From CAYONM01 sp964405325 (lineage in GTDB: Bacteria > Planctomycetota > UBA11346): DNA of 38,924 bases. Positions within the stretch are counted from its first letter, which is position 1. Every line of letters starts with the position of its first letter. Location: the NCBI GenBank assembly GCA_964405325.1, contig CAYONM010000009.1:1-38924 (forward strand), read 5' to 3'. Positions 7,808 through 15,478 of the stretch are shown piece by piece. Below the pieces are notes generated by a model, which saw only the letters and a list, made by a program, of their open reading frames with translations, was not told where the DNA came from and made no database searches. The position numbers and the translations under genes were made by a program.

Positions 7808-8358
7808 GGAGGCGGCCCCGGAAACAGTTCGGCCGGTACACCGGGCAGGTGGCTGAGCGCCAACAAGGTCTTGGCGTCATTGAGACCACCACCCTGGACC
7901 AGTTCCGGCACCCGCGTCAGCGGCACCACCTCGGCCCGGATCAGCTCACCATGGTCGGGCTCGGCCTGGGCCGGACTGAGGTCGGTGGCATGGTAGACAA
8001 TCATCTCTTCATCGCAGTAGCCATAGCTGGGATGGAAACGAAACCACTCCACCCAGGTTCTGGCAGCCAGACCGGCTTCTTCCGCCAGCTCCCGCTGAGC
8101 GGTGACCAGCGGCACTTCGTCGGACTCACGGGTGCCGGCTGGGATTTCCCAGGTCCAGGCTCGGATCGGATAGCGATACTGGTGCACCAAGACCACGTGC
8201 TCCGGATCCGGCTGTACGACCATCGCCACCGAGCCCGGGGTGTAGACAATGTGCTTCTCCACCAATCCGACCGGAGTCTGAAAACGGTCTTTGCACAAAC
8301 GAAAACGGCGTTCGTCCAGCAGAATTTCCCTGCCAGCCAGCTCGATAGAATCCGACAT
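7801..8358 (-). CDS. NUDIX hydrolase, ADP-ribose pyrophosphatase-like
   Basis: A perfect NUDIX box, G-x5-E-x7-RELAEEAGL, is present at residues ~95-117 (G of GTRESDE to L of EEAGL). The surrounding YRYPIRAWTWEIPAG is characteristic of the NudF/ADP-ribose pyrophosphatase group, which cleaves ADP-ribose to AMP and ribose 5-phosphate. It is 185 residues, the usual length. It is the first gene of the operon with mlaE, mlaF and mlaD and overlaps mlaE by 7 bases; a functional link with lipid transport is not obvious. It is divergent from pheT across a 133-bp gap. Confidence 0.9.
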   Translation of the reverse strand: MSDSIELAGREILLDERRFRLCKDRFQTPVGLVEKHIVYTPGSVAMVVQPDPEHVVLVHQYRYPIRAWTWEIPAGTRESDEVPLVTAQRELAEEAGLAARTWVEWFRFHPSYGYCDEEMIVYHATDLSPAQAEPDHGELIRAEVVPLTRVPELVQGGGLNDAKTLLALSHLPGVPAELFPGPPPC

Positions 8359-8491
8359 GGTTCAGCATCATGTTCACCGCTCATGCAGGGCAACGAGCTG
8401 TTAACCCTCAAAGCGCCCTGGCGACGCAACGACGCCTTCTTGACCACACCAGCCGCCAGTCAACCCTGACGCGCCTGTTAAGGAGCATGGC

Positions 8492-10888
8492 ATGCGCGTC
8501 AGCTTGAACTGGATCACGTCCCTTCTGGGTGTGGATGACCTCGGCCTCAGCACCGAGGAACTGGTCCGTCGGCTGACCCTGCATCTGGCCGAGATCGACG
8601 GTATCGAACAGACCGGTCCCAGCTGGGATGGCGTCGTAATCGGCAAGGTGCGTCATCGCGAACAACACCCTGATGCCGACCGGCTGAGCTGCTGCATGGT
8701 CGACATCGGCCAGGGCGAAGAGCTGCCCATCGTCTGCGGCGCGCCCAATGTCGCCGCCGGCCAAACGGTGGCCGTAGCCACCATCGGCGCCACCCTCAGC
8801 ATGCCGGATAAGCACGGTGAACAACAGAGCATCACCATCAAAAAGGGCAAGCTGCGCGGCCAGCCTAGCCATGGCATGATCTGCGCCGAGGACGAGCTCG
8901 GCATCAGCAAGGCCCACGACGGCATCATGGTACTGGATGAGCGGTTCGTCACCGGCACGCCGCTGCGCGAGGCCCTGGCCGCCGGCGATACAGTGCTGGA
9001 GGTGGACAACCACAATATCAATCATCGCCCCGACCTCTGGGGCCACCTGGGCTGGGCCCGAGAAGTCGCCGCCATCCTGGGCCTGCCGACGCCAGCCGCA
9101 CCAGACACCAGTTGGGACGAACAGGCCGGAAACTGGCAGGTCCGCATCGATGCGCCCGAGCGTTGCTTCTGTTATTGCGGTGCGGAACTCACCGGTGTCA
9201 GCAATCAGATCAGTCCGGAGTGGATGCAGGCCCGCCTGGAAGCCTGCGGCGTCCGCCCCCTGGGCCTGCTGGTGGATGTGACCAACTACGTGATGCTGGA
9301 ACTGGGCGAGCCGATGCACGCCTTCGATCGCGGCCAGATCGCCAGCAACACCATCGTGGTCCGTGCCGCCCAGCAGCAGGAATCGTTCACCACCCTGGAC
9401 GACAAGACCCATCAACTCGACAGTGACGATCTGCTGATCGCCGACGAGACGCGCGCGCTGGCCCTGGCCGGTATCATGGGCGGCCAGAACTCTGCCGTCT
9501 CCGACACCACCAACCACATCGTCCTGGAAGCGGCCTGTTTCCAGGCCGGCGGCATCCGCCGTAGCCGCATTCGTACCGGTGGTGCATCGGAAAGTTCCAG
9601 TCGCTTCGAAAAGGGGCTGTATCCCGAACTCTGCCCAGCCGCGATCAACCGTGCCATCACGCTGTTGCGCGAGTGCTGCCCCGAGCTGCACGTGCAGGCG
9701 CGCTTCCACGCCGGCAGCCTTGGCAGCCAGCAGCCCAGCATCTCCCTGCCGGTCGGCGCCTGTGACCGCCTGCTGGGCATCCCGGTCCCGGCCTCGCGCC
9801 AAGCCGAACTGCTACAAGGCCTCGGTTGCCAGGTCACAGACGAGCAAGTCCGCATCCCCTGGTGGCGTCGGAAAGATCTGGAGCAGACCCCGGACCTGGT
9901 CGAGGAGGTCGGCCGCTTGCACGGCTACGACCAGATTCCGGCCGAACCCCCACGTTTGCCCATGGTAGCACCGAATCCGAATCCGCTCCGCGCTGCCGAG
10001 CACGAAGCCCGCAAAATCCTCTCGGCCCAGGGCTGGGACGAAGTCCTCACCTATGGCTTCACCTCCGAAACCTGGGCCCAGTCGTTGGCCTGGTCAGAGG
10101 CGACCATCATCCGCCTGGCCCACCCCCTCTCCCAGGACCAGACCGTGCTCCGACAGAGCCTGCTGCCCAACTTGGTCCAGGCCTTGGCTGAAAATCGGAA
10201 ACATCTGGACCAAACGGCGATCTATGAGGTGGGCAAGATCTATGGTCAGGGCCTGGGAGCGGGTAACTGCGTCGACGAGCGACAACAGATTGCTGGCTGC
10301 TGCAGCGCGCACGATGACCAGACACCATTCTACGCCGCCCGCGATGCCGCCCTGGCGATTTTGACGGGACTGGGGCATCCAGCCCGCATCGAGGTGGAAT
10401 CCACGGTGCCGGTCTGGGGTCTGTCTGGTCGCTGTGCCCGCATCCTGGTAGGCAAACAGGTGGTCGGCCTGATCACCGAATTGCCCGGCTCGGTACGACA
10501 GCTGGCTCGCCTACAGGACGCCGGCGCTTTTTTCAGCATCGAACTGGAACAACTCATCGCCAAGCAGGCCACCCCCGCACCGGTGCCGTTCCGGCCGGTC
10601 AGCCGCTACCAGCCGGTCCAACGTGAATTCACCTGGGTCTGCCCGGAAAACCAAACCTGGGCCGAGCTGGAGCAGGTGACCAGCCAGGCCGCCGGCCAAC
10701 TCGGTCGCAGCGTGGATCTGGTCACCATCTATCGCGGCGAACCGATCGAGACTGGCAAAAAAGCCATTTCACTGCGGGTGACGCTGCAAGCGGACGATCA
10801 CACGCTATCGGAAAAGGAACTGGGCAAACTGCAGGACAAGATCATCAAGCAGGTCCAGAAACGCACCAGTGCCAGCCTACGGGCCTGA
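8492..10888 (+). CDS. pheT: Phenylalanine--tRNA ligase beta subunit
   Basis: A full-length bacterial PheT (798 residues). It has the N-terminal core, then an EMAP-like tRNA-binding domain (VVIGKVRHREQHPDADRLS at ~50-68, IVCGAPNVAAGQ), then the B3/B4 editing region, the B5 domain (about 400-475), the catalytic-like core, and a C-terminal FDX-ACB anticodon-binding domain (SRYQPVQREFTWVC onward). AAGGAG about 7 bases before the ATG supports the start. It normally works as an alpha2beta2 heterotetramer with PheS, but pheS is not next to it: the upstream neighbour is the divergent NUDIX gene and the downstream sequence is degenerate. Confidence 0.97.
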   Translation: MRVSLNWITSLLGVDDLGLSTEELVRRLTLHLAEIDGIEQTGPSWDGVVIGKVRHREQHPDADRLSCCMVDIGQGEELPIVCGAPNVAAGQTVAVATIGATLSMPDKHGEQQSITIKKGKLRGQPSHGMICAEDELGISKAHDGIMVLDERFVTGTPLREALAAGDTVLEVDNHNINHRPDLWGHLGWAREVAAILGLPTPAAPDTSWDEQAGNWQVRIDAPERCFCYCGAELTGVSNQISPEWMQARLEACGVRPLGLLVDVTNYVMLELGEPMHAFDRGQIASNTIVVRAAQQQESFTTLDDKTHQLDSDDLLIADETRALALAGIMGGQNSAVSDTTNHIVLEAACFQAGGIRRSRIRTGGASESSSRFEKGLYPELCPAAINRAITLLRECCPELHVQARFHAGSLGSQQPSISLPVGACDRLLGIPVPASRQAELLQGLGCQVTDEQVRIPWWRRKDLEQTPDLVEEVGRLHGYDQIPAEPPRLPMVAPNPNPLRAAEHEARKILSAQGWDEVLTYGFTSETWAQSLAWSEATIIRLAHPLSQDQTVLRQSLLPNLVQALAENRKHLDQTAIYEVGKIYGQGLGAGNCVDERQQIAGCCSAHDDQTPFYAARDAALAILTGLGHPARIEVESTVPVWGLSGRCARILVGKQVVGLITELPGSVRQLARLQDAGAFFSIELEQLIAKQATPAPVPFRPVSRYQPVQREFTWVCPENQTWAELEQVTSQAAGQLGRSVDLVTIYRGEPIETGKKAISLRVTLQADDHTLSEKELGKLQDKIIKQVQKRTSASLRA

Positions 10889-10891
10889 CCC

Positions 10892-10984
10892 TCACTCCGC
10901 CAAAGCCGTGCGAACCGCTTGTACCAATGCCTGAGGACGGACCGGTTTCTGCAGCAACTCCAGCGCTCCAACAGACGCTGGGCG
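10892..10984 (-). pseudogene. C-terminal remnant of a response-regulator receiver domain
   Basis: In one minus-strand frame, bounded by an in-frame TGA at 10985-10987, the translation ends VGALELLQKPVRPQALVQAV followed by RTALAE and a stop. This matches the end of a CheY-type receiver: a hydrophobic strand, the conserved Lys-Pro, then an amphipathic last helix. The upstream part of such a gene is not in frame. A neighbouring frame encodes a hydrophobic stretch (ILATVSGFLPGAAAAAVVI), suggesting a frameshifted relic. The TGA lies 4 bases beyond the pheT stop. The identification rests on about 25 residues. Confidence 0.4.
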
Positions 10985-11197
10985 TCACCGCGCTGAAGAA
11001 GTCGAAATGTTCCGGCTTGGCCGCGAGACGATGACGGTACCACCACCGTATAACAACCGCAGCAGCGGCGGCGCCGGGCAGGAAACCCGATACCGTGGCG
11101 AGAATCATCGCGGCTCCGCAAGCGATGTCGCAAAGGACAAGCCTTCAATGGAACCTACGCCAAGAATTGCTGGTGAGTAAACGAGAGAGCCCGCTCT
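10985..11197. other. Gene-free, degenerate stretch
   Basis: Part of a 697-bp region (10889-11585) without an intact gene. It probably holds further decayed sequence of the receiver gene (minus-strand frames with hydrophobic and Arg-rich stretches but no recognisable domain). No RNA gene or promoter was recognised. Repeat R2 fills the rest of the gap. Confidence 0.35.
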
Positions 11198-11588
11198 TAG
11201 GGTGCGGAAAGAAATAAACGTTACAGATCGCGCAGAGATTTTGTCGGTCCTTCAAGGCGCGAAGAGTGAGCATATCGGGCATATGTGACGTCTCCCTCAG
11301 AGGTCGAATTCGGCACGAATCCGGCACGAATTCGATAAGAGCCAGGCGAGCGCGTCCAAGCGCGAGACCGGCCGACCGAGGACCGGTTTTTGGCGGAAAA
11401 TGCGCGAAGCGCCGCCAAAAATGCTCGCGAAGCGAGCAAGGTCCGACCGAGGCCGTGGGGCTGTGCGACGGATGTCGCGAGGGGGCAACGCCCCCTCTGA
11501 GGGAGGCGTCATATGTGAGCGATAAGCAACGCAGAAGGGCGGCAAAAGATCAAGCGAATTGTAATGTTTATTTTTTGACGGGTCCTTA
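11198..11588 (-). mobile_element. Repeat R2, outer MITE-like element with terminal inverted repeats
   Basis: The left end (11198-11226, containing AAATAAACGTTACA) and the reverse complement of the right end (11560-11588, containing AAATAAACATTACA) form imperfect ~29-bp terminal inverted repeats. CTTAG flanks both sides (11196-11200 and 11585-11589) and could be a 5-bp target duplication. The right end includes the TAA stop of the E2 gene. The same end occurs at 38893-38924 with 30 of 32 bases identical. No transposase is encoded, so it would be non-autonomous. A module A copy is nested inside. Confidence 0.7.
11280..11518 (-). mobile_element. Module A copy nested in R2, with 9-bp flanking direct repeats
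   Basis: The core is bounded by a perfect 12-bp inverted repeat: CTCCCTCAGAGG (11292-11303) and CCTCTGAGGGAG (11494-11505). The 9-bp sequence CATATGTGA occurs immediately outside on both sides (11280-11288 and 11510-11518), as expected for a target duplication. Inside are GAGGGGGC-AAC-GCCCCCTC and TGCTCGCGAAGCGAGCA hairpins and the shared CGCTTGGACGCGCT motif (minus strand, 11349-11362). It has no convincing coding frame. Confidence 0.7.
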
Positions 11589-12734
11589 GCCTCCGACCGG
11601 ATGCTCCAACAAGGCGATCACCTTGTGCAACAGGTTGGCAGCATCCGCGCCATCAGACACGCGATGATCGATGGTCAGAGTCAATTCGCAGGCGCGGATG
11701 GGCTCGAACTGCTTGGCACGAGCGTTCCACACCGGCTGCCGACGCGGTGCACCAACACCGAGAATGCAGTTCTGACCAGCCGCCGGTACCGGCGTGGCCC
11801 AGTCCAGCCCCAGAGAGCCGTAGTTGCTCACCGCGGCGATGGCCCCGGTCCAACCAGGCCCCTTGCCGTGCCGGGCCTCTTCGGTGCTGGCAGCGACCTC
11901 GGCTTCCAGATCGGCATAGCTCTTCTGATCGGCATCCTCGATTACCGGCATACGGATACCGCCATCCACCGCTACTGCCAGAGCGATACGCATCCGCTTG
12001 GGCACCTGGATGCGGCCACCGGCGATCAGGGTCGCCACCTGTGGCCGCTCCCGTAGGGCCGTCGCCAGGGCATGCAGGGCGTACACACTCAAAGACGGTC
12101 GTCCGGATACGGTCCGTCGATGCGCCAGCACCGCTTCCAGGCGAACACCACAGGCCATGGTTGCCAGGGGCCGGCGCCAGGAGCGGGTCATACCCTCGGC
12201 CACCGCACCGCGTAGGCTTGGCAGCGGCTGCGATTCATAGTCTGCATCCAATCGAGCCACCAGTCGCTCGACATCGGCGGCTGTCACACGGCCGTCCAGA
12301 CCGGTGGGTGTCACCAGGTCCAAATCGGCAACGCTGAGCTCATGCAAATCCAGCAGCCGCCGGACGCGCGGCGACAGGAAACGATCAGCACTCCGTGGCA
12401 ATGGCGCCGCCGGCCCGACAGCGCCACCCGGATCGCTAGCAAGGGGTTCTGGCGCTGCGGCCAGCGCTTTGGCGATTTCCGACGAAGCCTCGCGGTCGTC
12501 TTCGACCACGGCCAGGACATCGTCCACCTGGTAGCGCTCGCCGGTCTCGGCGCGCAATTCGGTCACTACACCGGCACAGGGGCTGACCACCTCCTGCACC
12601 GATTTATCGGTTTCCACTTCGACCAGGGGCTGATCGACGATCACCTGCTCGCCGGCCTCCACCAACCAGGCCACCACCGTGGCCTCGGCCATCGCCTCAC
12701 CGAGTCGGGGAAGTTGGACCAGACGTTCTGCCAT
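11586..12734 (-). CDS. 2-oxo acid dehydrogenase E2 (dihydrolipoamide acyltransferase)
   Basis: The transacylase core of a pyruvate or branched-chain type dehydrogenase complex. Residues ~4-75 are one lipoyl domain with the lipoylated Lys in VETDKSVQEV. Residues ~130-170 are the peripheral subunit-binding domain (SPRVRRLLDLHELSVADLDL). The rest is the acyltransferase domain, with the catalytic His-Asp in IDHRVSDGADAANLLHKVI. The start at 12734 is preferred over 12779 because GGAG precedes it at good spacing and the lipoyl fold begins there. It follows E1 beta by 167 bp, with a degenerate module B hairpin between. No E3 gene is present, so lipoamide dehydrogenase must come from elsewhere. The acyl substrate is unresolved. 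Confidence 0.92.
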   Translation of the reverse strand: MAERLVQLPRLGEAMAEATVVAWLVEAGEQVIVDQPLVEVETDKSVQEVVSPCAGVVTELRAETGERYQVDDVLAVVEDDREASSEIAKALAAAPEPLASDPGGAVGPAAPLPRSADRFLSPRVRRLLDLHELSVADLDLVTPTGLDGRVTAADVERLVARLDADYESQPLPSLRGAVAEGMTRSWRRPLATMACGVRLEAVLAHRRTVSGRPSLSVYALHALATALRERPQVATLIAGGRIQVPKRMRIALAVAVDGGIRMPVIEDADQKSYADLEAEVAASTEEARHGKGPGWTGAIAAVSNYGSLGLDWATPVPAAGQNCILGVGAPRRQPVWNARAKQFEPIRACELTLTIDHRVSDGADAANLLHKVIALLEHPVGG

Positions 12735-12759
12735 GCGTACTCCAAGGCTTGGTTTCGAT

Positions 12760-12822
12760 GTGAGAAGCTGGGGCCGCATCTGCTTGTCTCAAACCAAAAT
12801 GTTGAGCTGCCTCAGTTTCTGG
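12760..12822 (-). repeat. Degenerate module B-like hairpin (R4) between E1 beta and E2
   Basis: AGAAGCTGGGGC (12763-12774) and GCCTCAGTTTCT (12809-12820) form an imperfect stem, 10 of 12 pairs. They match the second long stem of module B in R1 and R3 (GAAGCTGAG / CTCAGYTTC). Only this half of the unit is recognisable. It lies in the leader of the E2 gene. Confidence 0.4.
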
Positions 12823-12901
12823 GGTCCTAGGAAAGAGCGTAAACCAGGCGCCAACCGGTATGATCAAACCCCAATGGGTTTCCGAGCAGCGCCCAGCTTG
12901 T

Positions 12902-13918
12902 TCAGTAACGAAGCAACAAGCGCACCCGTTCCATGGCCAGTTCAACCGTTGGCCGATGCGCGTGATAAAGCTCGCGGGCGAAGGGGATGGGTGTGTCGCG
13001 GGCGGTCAAGCGTTGGGGCGGTGCATCCAGATCGGCAAAGCCCTGATCCGCGATCAGCGCTAGCACCTCGGCTGCCGTACCGCCCCAGGGGAAATCCTCG
13101 CTGATCACCAGCACCCGACCGCTGCGGGCGACGGATTCGAGAATGGTCTCCACATCCAAGGGCTTGATGCAGCGCAGATCGATGACATCGCACCAGATAT
13201 CCGAAGCGGCCAGACGGTCGGCCACCTCGCAAGCAACCCCGCTCATCGCTCCGGACGCGATGAGACTACAGGCATCACCCTGGCGCAGCCGCCGGGCCTT
13301 GCCCAGGGGCAGATCCGGCTGTTCGGTAACCACGCCACGGCTATAGAAATACAGGTCCTTGTGCTCGCAAAAAATCACCGGGTCATCCAAGGCGATGGCC
13401 TGACGCAGCATGTGGTGGGCATCATTCGGCGTCGATGGCGACACCACCACCAATCCGGGATGATGGCTGTACCAGCTCTCAGGAATCTGGCTATGAAAGG
13501 GTCCGCCGCCCGGCGTGCCGCCGGTAGGCAGACGCACCGTCAGCGGGACCGGCGCACCCAGCCGCCAATACGACGTGGCGACATTGTTGACCAACTGATT
13601 GAAAGCGACCGAGGAAAAATCCGCAAACTGGAATTCCAGCACCGGCCGACACCCGCCCAGGGCGGCCCCCAGCATGGTGCCAGCCATGGCGTCCTCGCAA
13701 ATTGGCGCATTGCGAACACGATCGGGGAAGGCCGTGGACAAGCCCTTGCTAGCCTTGAAGGCACCGCCGAAGGGGTCTTCGATATCCTGGCCATACAAGA
13801 AGACTCGCTCGTCAGCAGCCATGGCAGCGTGCAAGGCTGTCCGGATGGCTTCCAAGAAGGTGATGGTATCGCTGGCAGCAGCCGGCTCGACCTCACCCTG
13901 GGTCGGCATCTTCACCAT
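12902..13918 (-). CDS. 2-oxo acid dehydrogenase E1 component, beta subunit
   Basis: The C-terminal half of the thiamine-diphosphate-dependent decarboxylase, 338 residues. Family motifs are YGQDIEDPFGGAFKASKGL, CEDAMAGTMLGAALGG (the Glu that activates thiamine is in the ICED segment), EFQFADFSSVAFNQLVN, PTGGTPGGGPFHSQ, and IDLRCIKPLDVETI in the transketolase C-terminal domain. It overlaps the E1 alpha gene by 7 bases (shared ATGGTGA), so the subunits are translationally coupled. The acidic SEDFPWGGTAAEV motif is typical of the pyruvate/acetoin/branched-chain group; sequence alone does not separate these. Confidence 0.92.
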   Translation of the reverse strand: MVKMPTQGEVEPAAASDTITFLEAIRTALHAAMAADERVFLYGQDIEDPFGGAFKASKGLSTAFPDRVRNAPICEDAMAGTMLGAALGGCRPVLEFQFADFSSVAFNQLVNNVATSYWRLGAPVPLTVRLPTGGTPGGGPFHSQIPESWYSHHPGLVVVSPSTPNDAHHMLRQAIALDDPVIFCEHKDLYFYSRGVVTEQPDLPLGKARRLRQGDACSLIASGAMSGVACEVADRLAASDIWCDVIDLRCIKPLDVETILESVARSGRVLVISEDFPWGGTAAEVLALIADQGFADLDAPPQRLTARDTPIPFARELYHAHRPTVELAMERVRLLLRY

Positions 13919-14898
13919 GATCGCAGCTCCATCAGCCCCGTGTGGTCGGCATAGGCCTGCCAGTCTTCATCAGCGACACTCGCGGCCGGTTCCGGCAGGA
14001 CCGTATCCAAGGCCACCTGGATGCGCCGATCGCAGTCCGCCTGCAGGACCTCGAACCAGGCCTGGTCGTGCCCGGCTTCGCGCAAACGCTGCTGGGTGCG
14101 GTGCAGGCAGTCTTGCTCGGGCTGCAAACGCTCGTCGCCCATATAGGCACCATCGTCGTGCTCGCCATGGCCACACAGCCGCAACAACACACCCTCCACC
14201 AGTTGGGGACCCTGATCGGCACGAGCCGCAGCCACCGCGTGCGCCAACACCTGCCGGGCCTGGTCGGCATCGCGGCCATCGCAACGATGCACCCCCCAGC
14301 CAAAGGCCTTGCCGCGTTCCAGCAAGGGAACGTCCGGGTAACTGTGTCGAGCCTGGGTACTGTAGGACCATGCGTTATTGGCCAGCAGTAACACCACCGG
14401 CAGACGCTCGATACCAATCACGTTCATCGCCTCATTGCAAGCGCCGGTATTGATGCCGCCATCGCCGATCACTGCCGCACCAACCTCACCATTCCAAGTG
14501 CCCAGCTGGCGCTTCGCCAAGATCAGGCCACCGATCACGCTGACCATGGCGCCGAGATGGCTGATCATCGGGATCAGACCCTGACTGAGATCACCACGAT
14601 GCACATTGCCATCGCGACCACGCATCTTGGAGGTGGCCTTACTCAGACACACACGCAGGGCCTCTTCGATACTTTCACCAAAGGCCAGACGGCCGGCCAT
14701 GTCGCGAATCAGCGGCGCGAATACATCACCGGGCCGCAGCGCCATGCCCAGAGCGGCACTCAGGGCCTCCTGCCCACGACCCAGGTACACCCCACCGGTC
14801 ACCTGACCCTGTCGGTACAAGCCGGCCATACGCTGTTCCAGACTGCGCGCGAGCAGCATCCATTCATACTGTCGCTGCAAGGACTTGTCGTCCGCCAC
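13912..14898 (-). CDS. 2-oxo acid dehydrogenase E1 component, alpha subunit
   Basis: The thiamine-diphosphate-binding subunit. The GDGGINTGACNEAMNVIGIE motif begins the GDG-x(n)-N cofactor site and ends with LLLANNAWSYST, where PDH-type enzymes have NNxxAIST. Other motifs are RGRDGNVHRGD, MISHLGAMVSVIGG and GVYLGRGQEA. I prefer a GTG start at 14898, preceded by a GAGGGGAAGG purine stretch, over the in-frame ATG at 15024, because residues upstream of it have no family character and the leader holds a GATGAAAGGT tandem duplication. It is first in the E1 alpha, E1 beta, E2 operon. A catabolic branched-chain, acetoin or pyruvate role is possible. Confidence 0.88.
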   Translation of the reverse strand: MADDKSLQRQYEWMLLARSLEQRMAGLYRQGQVTGGVYLGRGQEALSAALGMALRPGDVFAPLIRDMAGRLAFGESIEEALRVCLSKATSKMRGRDGNVHRGDLSQGLIPMISHLGAMVSVIGGLILAKRQLGTWNGEVGAAVIGDGGINTGACNEAMNVIGIERLPVVLLLANNAWSYSTQARHSYPDVPLLERGKAFGWGVHRCDGRDADQARQVLAHAVAAARADQGPQLVEGVLLRLCGHGEHDDGAYMGDERLQPEQDCLHRTQQRLREAGHDQAWFEVLQADCDRRIQVALDTVLPEPAASVADEDWQAYADHTGLMELRSW

Positions 14899-15037
14899 GG
14901 GCACCTTCCCCTCGGTGATGAAAGGTGATGAAAGGGCGGGATTGTGTCGCTGAAACCCAAGGTGCAATGCGCTGGCTTCGCCCCCCCACACCCCACACCG
15001 CTGCCATGCATACGACGTGGTCATTTGCTCGGGGCCG

Positions 15038-15205
15038 CATTCGTCATATTTCCCTCAGAGGGGGCGTTGCCCCTCGCGCCTCCGGCGCACACCCCCACGA
15101 CCTCGGTCGGAGGTGCGGACCGCAGGTCTTCGCGCTTGGACGCGCTCAGCCGGCGGGCACCGAGACCGGGCTTTTTCGACTTCTGAGGGACCCGTCATTC
15201 GTCAT
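15038..15205 (+). mobile_element. Repeat R3, module A copy with 10-bp flanking direct repeats
   Basis: The ends are TCCCTCAGA (15051-15059) and TCTGAGGGA (15182-15190), perfect inverted repeats. The 10-bp CATTCGTCAT occurs just outside on both sides (15038-15047 and 15196-15205), consistent with a target-site duplication. It contains GAGGGGGC-GTTG-CCCCTC, the ACCTCGGTCGG motif and CGCTTGGACGCGCT at 15133-15146. At ~140 bp it is shorter than the R2 copy (~214 bp). It is non-coding. Confidence 0.75.
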
Positions 15206-15259
15206 GCCGTCTTCAGTCGGCAGCATACTCACGGAGCAGTGGTTGCTGGCAACAACGAC

Positions 15260-15422
15260 ACCGAAACAAACCGGACGTCGCCCGGAACCCACGGGTTCAA
15301 TCGTATCGGTCGGCGTCCGGTTTTTGCTCTTACATCGAGGGAGGGGCAAGCCCCTCGGACCTCAGAAGCTGAGCCCGCAAAAAACAACTTTTTCTACTCG
15401 AAGTTTTGCAGCCTCAGCTTCT
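15260..15422 (+). repeat. Repeat R3, module B (double-hairpin repeat)
   Basis: It matches module B of R1. The first hairpin has arms GGACGTCG (15273-15280) and CGGCGTCC (15311-15318), with inner GAACCC/GGGTTC. TTACATCGAGGG and an AGGGGC-AA-GCCCCT hairpin follow, then the second stem AGAAGCTGAG (15364-15373) with CTCAGCTTCT (15413-15422), a perfect 10-bp inverted repeat. The outer arms differ from R1 by one compensated pair and one G-T wobble. With the module A copy it fills the 580-bp gene-free gap between tsf and the E1 alpha start. Confidence 0.8.
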
Positions 15423-15423
15423 A

Positions 15424-15453
15424 ACAAGGGCTCCTCCGCAGAATAGCCCTTGT
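15424..15453 (-). terminator. Hairpin downstream of tsf
   Basis: ACAAGGGCT (15424-15432) pairs perfectly with AGCCCTTGT (15445-15453), a 9-bp stem 26 bases beyond the tsf stop. The minus-strand tail (TTAG) is only weakly U-rich. Likely the terminator of the rpsB-tsf operon. Confidence 0.6.
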
Positions 15454-15478
15454 CGCGCTCAGAACCACCAGTCGGCGA

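Noticed and set aside
8408..9802. Long minus-strand open frame opposite pheT
   Set aside because: It is the antisense shadow of pheT in high-GC DNA; the translation shows no domain and is His/Gly/Ala-rich as such shadows are.
10798..11148. 116-codon minus-strand frame overlapping the end of pheT
   Set aside because: It overlaps pheT and is Arg/Cys-rich; the only protein-like part in the area is the receiver tail in a different frame.
11266..11589. Frames of ~80-107 codons across R2
   Set aside because: They run through the inverted repeats and hairpins, and equivalent frames are not kept in R1 or R3.
12866..12881. AAACCC/GGGTTT hairpin after the E1 beta stop
   Set aside because: The 6-bp stem is weak and without a U-run; the operon continues into E2, so a terminator is unlikely.
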